NCBI RefSeq assembly: GCF_001718835.1
Contig: NZ_CP013443.1
Location: 186,001-250,000, forward strand
Length of the DNA stretch: 64,000 nucleotides
Direction: 5' to 3'
Source of the DNA: Burkholderia cepacia
GTDB taxonomy: Bacteria; Pseudomonadota; Gammaproteobacteria; Burkholderiales; Burkholderiaceae
Shown: positions 1 to 5,706 of the stretch, piece by piece
Position numbering within the stretch: the stretch's first letter is position 1
Layout of the letters: each line of letters opens with the position of its first letter
Notes under the pieces: generated by a model
Database searches by the model: none
Told to the model about the DNA's origin: nothing
What the model saw: only the letters and a program-made list of their open reading frames with translations
Program-made: the position numbers and the translations under genes

Positions 1-1223
1 GGTCGACGGTGCGCATCCTCACCGCCGCGAACAACGTGATCGCGAACAACCCGAAACTGTTCGAGAAGAAGCTGTGGTCCGAGCACGGTATGGGCGACTC
101 GATCACCGTCACGGCGTGCAACGACGAGGAGCATGAAGCCGAATCGGTCGTGTTCCGGCTGTCCGCGCACAAGTTCGAGCGGCGCGCGCAGTTCCGCGAC
201 TACGCGATCCTCTATCGCGGCAACTTCCAGGCGCGCATCTTCGAGCAGGTGCTGCGGCGCGAACGCATTCCGTACGTGCTGTCGGGCGGCCAGTCGTTCT
301 TCGACAAGGCCGAGATCAAGGACCTGTGTGCGTACCTGCGGCTGATCGCGAACGCCGACGACGATCCCGCGTTCATCCGCGCGGTCACGACGCCGCGCCG
401 CGGGATCGGCAACACGACGCTCGAGGCGCTCGGCTCGTTCGCGGGCCAGGCGAAGGTGTCGCTGTTCGAGGCCGTGTACATGGGCGGCATCGAGGCGCGG
501 CTGTCGGCGCGCCAGGTCGAGCCGCTGCGGATGTTCTGCGACTTCATCCAGCGCCTGACCGAGCGCGCGGACAAGGAGCCCGCGACCGTCGTGCTCGACG
601 ACATGATGGAGGCGATCCACTACGAGGCGTACCTGTACGACGCGTTCGACGAGCGCCAGGCGCAGTCGAAGTGGCAGAACGTGCTCGAATTCCTCGAATG
701 GCTGAAGCGCAAGGGCACCAAGCCCGAGACGGAGGCCGTCGACGGCGAGGCCGAAGGCTTCCACAACGCGGACGGGCTCGCCGATACCGGCAAGAACCTG
801 CTCGGCCTGATCCAGACCGTCGCGCTGATGTCGATGCTCGAGGGCAAGGACGAGGATCCGGACGCCGTGCGGCTGTCGACCGTCCACGCGTCGAAGGGGC
901 TCGAGTATCCGCACGTGTTCCTGGTCGGCGTCGAGGAAGGCATCATGCCGCACCGCGGCGGCAGCGAGGACGACGGCCCGATCGACAACGAGCGGATCGA
1001 GGAGGAGCGCCGGCTGATGTACGTCGCGATCACGCGTGCGCAGCGCAGCCTGCACCTGAACTGGTGCAAGAAGCGCAAGCGGGCGCGCGAGACGGTCGTG
1101 TGCGAGCCGTCGCGCTTCATTCCGGAGATGGGGCTCGACGATGCGCCGCCGCCCACCCCGGAAGAGGCGCCGATGTCGCCGAAGGACCGGCTCGCCAGCC
1201 TGAAGGCGTTGCTGCAGAAGTGA
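1..1223 (+). CDS. rep: ATP-dependent DNA helicase Rep, C-terminal part (5' end outside window)
   Basis: This is the C-terminal part of a superfamily 1A 3'-5' helicase; the reading frame is already open at the window edge, so the Walker A half is missing. Visible signatures are DYAILYRGN (motif IV region), STVHASKGLEYPHVFLVG (motif V) and the motif VI sequence RRLMYVAITRAQ. The spacing and the ANNVIANNP and SGGQSFFDKAEIKDL segments look like Rep rather than UvrD. Rep removes proteins ahead of the replication fork and helps restart it. The gene ends at a TGA at 1221-1223 and is followed by a strong hairpin, so it is probably the last gene of its transcript. Rep versus UvrD is the only real ambiguity. 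Confidence 0.9.
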   Translation, partial: STVRILTAANNVIANNPKLFEKKLWSEHGMGDSITVTACNDEEHEAESVVFRLSAHKFERRAQFRDYAILYRGNFQARIFEQVLRRERIPYVLSGGQSFFDKAEIKDLCAYLRLIANADDDPAFIRAVTTPRRGIGNTTLEALGSFAGQAKVSLFEAVYMGGIEARLSARQVEPLRMFCDFIQRLTERADKEPATVVLDDMMEAIHYEAYLYDAFDERQAQSKWQNVLEFLEWLKRKGTKPETEAVDGEAEGFHNADGLADTGKNLLGLIQTVALMSMLEGKDEDPDAVRLSTVHASKGLEYPHVFLVGVEEGIMPHRGGSEDDGPIDNERIEEERRLMYVAITRAQRSLHLNWCKKRKRARETVVCEPSRFIPEMGLDDAPPPTPEEAPMSPKDRLASLKALLQK

Positions 1224-1255
1224 TCGCGGCCGCCGCGTGACGGACGGCCAGACAA

Positions 1256-1288
1256 AACCCCCGCGATGCTTGTCGCAGCGCGGGGGTT
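1256..1288 (+). terminator. rep transcription terminator stem, apparently split by the IS
   Basis: A 10-bp perfect stem, AACCCCCGCG (1256-1265) with CGCGGGGGTT (1279-1288), lies 33 bp after the rep stop codon. It lacks the expected T-run because the IS begins here. Joining the sequence on the far side of the IS (TTTTCATTGG from about 2650) to the stem restores a canonical hairpin plus T-tract. Confidence 0.75.
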
Positions 1289-1294
1289 AATAGG

Positions 1295-1308
1295 ATGGTC
1301 AGCCCGAT
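1295..1308 (+). repeat. IS left subterminal inverted repeat
   Basis: ATGGTCAGCCCGAT is the exact reverse complement of 2633-2646. Confidence 0.93.
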
Positions 1309-1349
1309 CCTCGCTCAGTGGACTACGCTGAGTGAGGATTTTGTCCTTT
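1309..1349 (+). terminator. Hairpin plus T-rich tract just inside the IS left end
   Basis: CCTCGCTCAG (1309-1318) pairs with CTGAGTGAGG (1328-1337) with one G-T pair, followed by the T-rich stretch ATTTTGTCCTTTT, 11 bp before the transposase ATG. It looks like a shield that stops read-through from rep into the transposase, a common IS feature. It could equally be a translational control hairpin. Confidence 0.5.
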
Positions 1350-1360
1350 TGGGGGCCATC

Positions 1361-2386
1361 ATGGACACGGTATCGCTGATCGGCATCGATCTCGGCAAGC
1401 ACTGCTTCCACCTGCATGCGCAGGATGGGTCGGGCAGGATGGTGTTGCGCAAGAAGCTCACGCGCAATCAGATGTTCACGCTGCTGAGCAATTTTCCGAG
1501 TTGTACCGTGGTAATGGAAGCCTGCGCCGGTGCTCACTGGATCGCACGCCGACTTCAAACGCTAGGCCATGAGGCCAAGTTAATCTCCCCCCAATTCGTC
1601 AAGCCGTTCCGGCAAGGCAACAAGAACGATTTCGCGGATGCTCAGGCGATCTGTGAAGCCGCTTCGCGCCCGAGCATGCGTTTCGTGAGCCCGCGTAACG
1701 AAGCGCAGCAGGTCGTGTCGGCGTTGCACCGCGTGCGCGAGGCGCTGGTGCGCAATCGCACCGGTACGATCAACCAGATTCACGCATTTCTGTTGGAGTT
1801 CGGTATCAGCCTACCGCGTGGCATGGCAGTGATGCGGCGATTACCGGCCGTACTGGAGGCGGAAGCGTTGCCGCCCAGGCTGGTGGCCGTGCTCGAACGC
1901 CTGCAGGCGCATTTCAAGTATCTGGACGAGCAGATCGGCCAGGTCGAACACGAGCTGCTCACGCAACTGCACGAAGACGAACGCAGCGAACGGCTACTGG
2001 AGATTCCCGGCATCGGCCCGATTACTGCCAGTGTGTTGATGTCGGAATTGGGCGATGCCCGCCAATACGGCTCAGCGCGTCAGTTCGCGGCGTCGATCGG
2101 CTTGGTACCTCGGCAATACAGCACGGGCGGCAAACCCACGTTATTGGGCATCAGTAAGCGCGGCGACAAAGGCTTGCGGAGACTGCTGGTGCAATGTGCG
2201 CGGGTCATCATGCTGCGCATCGAGCGCCGAACGGATTCCTTGGGCGTGTGGGTCCGCAGTCTACTGGCACGAAGGCACTCGAACGTGGTGGCTTGCGCTC
2301 TGGCCAATAAATTGGCGAGGATCGCCTGGGCCATCCTCGCCAAAGGGACACACTATCGAAGCGCGCCGGCGGCTCTGCCGGCCTGA
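1361..2386 (+). CDS. IS110-family (IS1111 group) DEDD transposase
   Basis: A 341-residue transposase. The N-terminal RuvC-like DEDD domain shows the first Asp in IGIDLGKHCFHLH (residues about 9-21), Glu in VVMEACAGAHW, and Asp residues in NKNDFADAQAICEA. The C-terminal Transposase_20 half carries IPGIGPITASVLMSELGD and GLVPRQYSTGGKPTLLGISK, which includes the Ser region that acts as nucleophile in characterised IS110 enzymes. The ATG at 1361 is chosen because it opens the conserved N-terminus; an upstream start at 1295 would begin inside the inverted repeat. The gene looks intact, so the element may be active. Enzymes of this family use a structured RNA from the element's own end to choose the target. 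Confidence 0.92.
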   Translation: MDTVSLIGIDLGKHCFHLHAQDGSGRMVLRKKLTRNQMFTLLSNFPSCTVVMEACAGAHWIARRLQTLGHEAKLISPQFVKPFRQGNKNDFADAQAICEAASRPSMRFVSPRNEAQQVVSALHRVREALVRNRTGTINQIHAFLLEFGISLPRGMAVMRRLPAVLEAEALPPRLVAVLERLQAHFKYLDEQIGQVEHELLTQLHEDERSERLLEIPGIGPITASVLMSELGDARQYGSARQFAASIGLVPRQYSTGGKPTLLGISKRGDKGLRRLLVQCARVIMLRIERRTDSLGVWVRSLLARRHSNVVACALANKLARIAWAILAKGTHYRSAPAALPA

Positions 2387-2632
2387 CGCTTCCCATCGCT
2401 TACAGCTTCAGTTTCAGTCGTCACACCTGGTTTTGCGACGCGAGATACGTGAAGGCATAAACGACTCAACGGCCGGGCAAGTAACCTGACACAAAAATCA
2501 GCATGTCGATGCTGAGGGGTTTTTGAGGTTTGCCCGGTGCGGCTCCCATCATGGGGCGGGATCTTTCCCATCCACAACCCCGGATAGATTCGAGCAAGTC
2601 CACTTTAGGTCAACGCTGCCTCGCTTGCAAAA
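2387..2632 (+). ncRNA. Candidate bridge RNA (seekRNA) region of the IS
   Basis: This 246-bp non-coding stretch lies between the transposase stop and the right inverted repeat, where IS1111-group elements encode their guide RNA. It contains a perfect CAGCAT-GTCG-ATGCTG hairpin (2499-2514) followed by AGGGGTTTTTG, and a second GC-rich pairing around CCCATCATGGGGCGGGATC. RNA boundaries and guide loops cannot be fixed by eye. The assignment is positional plus family knowledge. Confidence 0.5.
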
Positions 2633-2646
2633 ATCGGGCTGACCAT
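2633..2646 (+). repeat. IS right subterminal inverted repeat
   Basis: ATCGGGCTGACCAT is the exact reverse complement of 1295-1308. Confidence 0.93.
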
Positions 2647-2684
2647 AGATTTTCATTGGGCCGACGCGGGCGTTACTTCGGGCG

Positions 2685-3566
2685 TTACTTCGCCGAGTTG
2701 ACCATGTAGTCGACGGCGGCCTTCACGTCGGCGTCGGATGCGTTCGACCCGCCCTTCGGCGGCATCGCGCCCTTGCCGTGCAGCGCGTAGTTGTAGACCG
2801 TGTCCATCGAGTCCTTCAGGCGCGGCGCCCAGTCTTCCTTGCTGCCGAACTTCGGCGCGTTCAGTACGCCGGTCGCGTGGCAGGCCTGGCAGACCTGCGT
2901 GTACAGTGCCTTGCCGGCGGTTGCGGCATCGGCGCTGGCCGGGGCGGCCGCCGGTTGTTCGCCGGCCTTCGGGATCGCGGCGATCGCGGCCTGCGCGGCG
3001 GCGATCGCGGCGTCGGCGGCGCCCGACGCGGGCGCGGCGCCGGCAGCCGCCGTCGCATTGGCGGCCGGTGCGGCCGGTTCGGGGAAGTTCGCGCCGTCGT
3101 TGTTCGCCATGTAGACGATCGCGCGGGCGATTTCATAGTCGCTGACGTCGTCGGGGCTCGTGCCGCCGCGCGGCGGCATCGCGCCCTTGCCGGCCAGCGC
3201 CGTCTTCAGCAGCGTGTCGAAGCCTTGCGAGATGCGCGGCGCCCAGTCGTCCTTGTTGCCGAACTTCGGCGCGCCGGCGGCGCCCGTGCCGTGGCAGGTC
3301 ACGCAGACGGCCTTGTAGACTTCCTCGCCGGTCTTGTACGTGCGGGGCGCATTGGCGTCCTTCACTTCGACCTGCGCGAGCGGGGCGATACGCGCGGCGA
3401 CCTGCTCGTCGGATAGCGCATCCGTGCCGGCGCCGGAACGGAACGCAACGTTCGCGTAGGTGGCGAACAGGACGATCAGGATGATCGGAATCGCGAACGA
3501 CGCGATGATGACGGCAATCAGCTGCCCGGGAGTTTTGACGGGAGATTCGTGGGGTGCTTCGCTCAT
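2685..3566 (-). CDS. Membrane-anchored diheme cytochrome c
   Basis: A 293-residue protein with an N-terminal membrane anchor (residues about 16-42, hydrophobic from LIAVIIASFAIP) and two class I cytochrome c domains. Each has a CxxCH haem site, CVTCH near residue 88 and CQACH near residue 228, and a matching axial Met in KGAMPPRGG and KGAMPPKGG. An Ala/Pro-rich linker of about 50 residues joins them. The two domains are clear internal repeats, as in the cytochrome c5-like proteins common in Burkholderia. It would carry electrons on the periplasmic face of the inner membrane; the partner oxidase is not visible here. GGAG lies about 15 bases before the ATG. The IS sits downstream and does not touch the gene. 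Confidence 0.88.
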   Translation of the reverse strand: MSEAPHESPVKTPGQLIAVIIASFAIPIILIVLFATYANVAFRSGAGTDALSDEQVAARIAPLAQVEVKDANAPRTYKTGEEVYKAVCVTCHGTGAAGAPKFGNKDDWAPRISQGFDTLLKTALAGKGAMPPRGGTSPDDVSDYEIARAIVYMANNDGANFPEPAAPAANATAAAGAAPASGAADAAIAAAQAAIAAIPKAGEQPAAAPASADAATAGKALYTQVCQACHATGVLNAPKFGSKEDWAPRLKDSMDTVYNYALHGKGAMPPKGGSNASDADVKAAVDYMVNSAK

Positions 3567-3817
3567 GCTTGCCTCGTCTCCGTGAATAGGAATTGTGAGC
3601 GCGGTGCAACGGCAAAATGGCAGTCCAATGAAGCACGGACGATTATAGACGGAACGTTTACATCACGGCGAGCGGCGCGATGGCGCGTGTTTACCCGCAC
3701 GATCGCCGCCCGGCGGGCGATTTGCCGGCATGGTGGACGCATCATGGGAAACCGAGTATCCTTGCCGTCTTGCCAATCGTGGGCGGCCTGTATACTGGGG
3801 TCGTTTCACTGTCACAC
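3567..3817. other. Intergenic region between cytochrome c and tRNA-Arg
   Basis: This 251-bp stretch should hold the leftward promoter of the cytochrome gene and the rightward promoter of the tRNA. TATACT at 3791-3796, about 22 bp before the tRNA, is a plausible -10 for the tRNA. No gene is seen. Confidence 0.4.
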
Positions 3818-3893
3818 GCGCCCGTAGCTCAATGGATAGAGTACTGCCCTCCGAAGGCAGGGGTTGCTGGTTCGATCCCAGCCGGGCGCGCCA
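3818..3893 (+). tRNA. tRNA-Arg (anticodon CCG)
   Basis: A complete 76-nt cloverleaf with encoded CCA: acceptor GCGCCCG pairs with CGGGCGC, the D-arm contains AGCTCAATGGATAGAGT, the anticodon arm is CTGCC-CTCCGAA-GGCAG giving anticodon CCG, and the T-arm has GGTTCGATCCC. It reads CGG arginine codons, which are common in this genome. The left boundary of the prophage lies in the 3' half of its anticodon arm. Confidence 0.97.
3849..3866 (+). repeat. attL core of the P2-like element
   Basis: The 18-bp CTCCGAAGGCAGGGGTTG is identical to 28724-28741. It spans the anticodon loop, the 3' side of the anticodon stem and the variable loop of tRNA-Arg(CCG). The anticodon arm is a usual crossover place for tyrosine integrases. 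The tRNA stays complete on this side. Confidence 0.88.
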
Positions 3894-3947
3894 AGTCTAG
3901 TAAGACTCTCAGCGGTTTCCTCCCTTCGTCAGGCAGCATCGTTGCAG

Positions 3948-5024
3948 CTAGATTGCAGCCAGCATCGGCGCGGGCTCGGCCGTCAGCGGCGTGACCCACT
4001 GCGCCAGGTGGTCGGCCGACAGGTGCGCGTACCGCTGCACCATCTCCATCGTTTCCCATCCGCCCAGTTCCTTGAACACCTGGAGCGGCGTGCAGCGCTG
4101 CACGTGCCAGCTCGCCCACGTGTGCCGCAGGTCGTGCCAGCGGAAGTCGCGGATGCGCGCACGCTCCAGCGCCTTGCGCCACGCGGCCGTCGTGGTCTGG
4201 TAGACCGGCTTGCCCTGGTACACGAACACGCTGTCGGTGAAGCCGGGCGCGCGCTTCGTCGCGCGCTGGCGCAGCAGCACGGCGATCGCCGTGTCCGACA
4301 GCGGCACCGTGATCGCCTTCTTCGCCTTCGCCTGGTCCGGGTGGATCCACGCGACGCGCCGCGCGAGGTCGACCTGCGACCACTGGAGCCCGGTCACGTT
4401 CGAGCGGCGCAGCCCGGTCTCGAGGCTGAAGCGCGCCATGTCGGCCAAGTGGTCGGGCAGCTCAGCGAGCAGCCGATCCGCTTCCGCCGGCGTCAGCCAG
4501 CGAATCCGCTTCGACACGACCTTCGCGCGCTTCGTGACCGGTGCGCGATCCAGCCATTCCCACTCGACGGCCGCGTTCAGCACGGCCTTCAGCACGCCGA
4601 GCACGCGGCGCACCGTGCCGTCGCTGACGGTCCGGCCGGTCTCCACGTCGCCGTGCCGGGTGCGCACCACGCGCGGTTCCCGCCGTTTCGCGAGCGCGAT
4701 CGCGTCGATGCGGTTCCGGTCGATGTCGGCCAGCGCGACGCCGGCGAGGTGCCGGTCGAGCCAGCGCAGATGCGTCTTCGACGTTTCCAGGCTCGGCAGC
4801 CCGTCGCGCTCGATGACGTACCGGACGACCGCGTCGTTCCACGTATGGCGCGGCTTCGCGCCGAGCCGCGCCTGGTTCCACAGGTCCACCTTCAGCCGGT
4901 CGTGGAATTCCTGGGCCTGCGCTTTGTCGCGGGTGCCAGTGCTTCCCTGTATCGGCGTTCCGCCGCCAGGGGGGTACAGCTTGTATTGCCAGTTCGGGCT
5001 GGTTTTTCGTTTGTAGAGCGACAT
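3948..5024 (-). CDS. int: Tyrosine recombinase (phage integrase)
   Basis: A 358-residue integrase pointing at the tRNA-Arg att site 55 bp beyond its stop. The N-terminal SAM-like core-binding domain covers residues about 60-150. The catalytic domain shows Arg in TGLRRSNVTGLQW (near 205), the HxxR box HDLRHTW (near 296-299), and the nucleophilic Tyr in MVQRYAHLS (near 331). The ATG at 5024 is preferred over an upstream one at 5072 because a good Shine-Dalgarno (GGAGGAAG) precedes it at correct spacing. All catalytic residues are present, so the protein should be active. Its start lies inside the upstream helix-turn-helix gene, an overlap typical of xis-int pairs. Confidence 0.93.
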   Translation of the reverse strand: MSLYKRKTSPNWQYKLYPPGGGTPIQGSTGTRDKAQAQEFHDRLKVDLWNQARLGAKPRHTWNDAVVRYVIERDGLPSLETSKTHLRWLDRHLAGVALADIDRNRIDAIALAKRREPRVVRTRHGDVETGRTVSDGTVRRVLGVLKAVLNAAVEWEWLDRAPVTKRAKVVSKRIRWLTPAEADRLLAELPDHLADMARFSLETGLRRSNVTGLQWSQVDLARRVAWIHPDQAKAKKAITVPLSDTAIAVLLRQRATKRAPGFTDSVFVYQGKPVYQTTTAAWRKALERARIRDFRWHDLRHTWASWHVQRCTPLQVFKELGGWETMEMVQRYAHLSADHLAQWVTPLTAEPAPMLAAI

Positions 5025-5341
5025 TCGTTCACTTCCTCCGGCGGTTCGCCCTGCGCCGCTCGCGGGAGCCATTCTCCGGCGAGGTAGCGCTGCAGGGCAG
5101 CGATCGAGAACATCCAGCGCTTGCCGACCTTGCGGCCCGGCAGCGCGCCGGCCTTGGCCTTCAGGCGCACCGTTTCAGGGTGCGCGCCGAGCAGGGCCGC
5201 CGCGCCGAACAGGTCGACGGTCGCCGCGGGCGCGGCTTCGGCGTGCCGCGCGCCTGGGGGGCAGGCAGCGCAACTCGTGGAATGGTGGCTTGCACGAGAA
5301 ATGGTCATAACGCATTGATTTTCATGGTTTTTGTTTGCCAT
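4892..5341 (-). CDS. Helix-turn-helix protein, excisionase-like
   Basis: A 149-residue protein with one MerR/excisionase-type winged helix-turn-helix at residues about 43-90 (VDLFGAAALLGAHPETVRLK, then GRKVGKRWMF and an AALQRYL helix). It overlaps the start of int by 133 bp in another frame and likely controls integration direction or int expression. The long polar C-terminal tail is the part inside int and may not matter. An internal ATG at 5308 is an alternative start; neither has a clear ribosome site. Confidence 0.7.
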   Translation of the reverse strand: MANKNHENQCVMTISRASHHSTSCAACPPGARHAEAAPAATVDLFGAAALLGAHPETVRLKAKAGALPGRKVGKRWMFSIAALQRYLAGEWLPRAAQGEPPEEVNECRSTNEKPARTGNTSCTPLAAERRYREALAPATKRRPRNSTTG

Positions 5342-5706
5342 CAGTTGCCATCATTCACGCGTGGCGGCCCCGCAAGACTCATGGCGCGAAAAACGGGCAG
5401 CGCGGGCGACCGATGGCGACGCGCACGCGACTCGTGGCGTGCGTTGCCGGCCGATGCCTGCCGCTTCCCGGTTGTCTTTCTTCTTCTTTTTCAATGAGTT
5501 GAAGAAAAAGAAGAAAGAGACGGGCGCGGCCGGCGCGAAACCCGGACTCGTGGCAAAAACGGCCCGACACATGGCGGATCCGGCACCACGCGCGGCGGCA
5601 GTTCGTTCAGGAATCAAGGACTTGCAAGCGGGCACCCGCGAAATCCACGATTCGCGCGCGCTGCCTGCGGGTTCCCCGCACTCCGGCCGGTTCAGCCGGT
5701 CGCGGC
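5342..5706. other. Non-coding region between excisionase-like gene and primase
   Basis: 365 bp with no convincing gene. It carries the purine/pyrimidine palindrome at 5475-5518 that follows the leftward primase gene, and should hold the promoter for the leftward excisionase-int pair. Confidence 0.5.
5475..5518. terminator. Long polypyrimidine/polypurine hairpin
   Basis: An arm of 20 pyrimidine-rich bases (5475-5494) and an arm of 20 purine-rich bases (5499-5518) pair with two mismatches around the loop TGAG. It lies about 190 bp after the primase stop. Unlike a normal terminator, the whole stem is TTC/GAA-rich. A bidirectional terminator or RNA-processing site is likely; triplex-forming DNA is also possible. 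Confidence 0.55.

Larger units (their letters stand above)
1288..2649 (+). mobile_element. IS110-family insertion sequence, IS1111 group (about 1.36 kb)
   Basis: The element has one transposase gene, perfect 14-bp subterminal inverted repeats (1295-1308 and 2633-2646), a short 5' leader and a 246-bp non-coding 3' segment. That layout is the IS1111 group of the IS110 family; the IS110 group proper lacks such repeats and has its long non-coding end on the left. No target duplication is seen, as expected for this family. The outer ends are set by analogy with IS1111-group elements, whose tips lie a few bases outside the repeats, and are uncertain by several bases. The insertion lies exactly at the base of the rep terminator. 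Confidence 0.85.
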
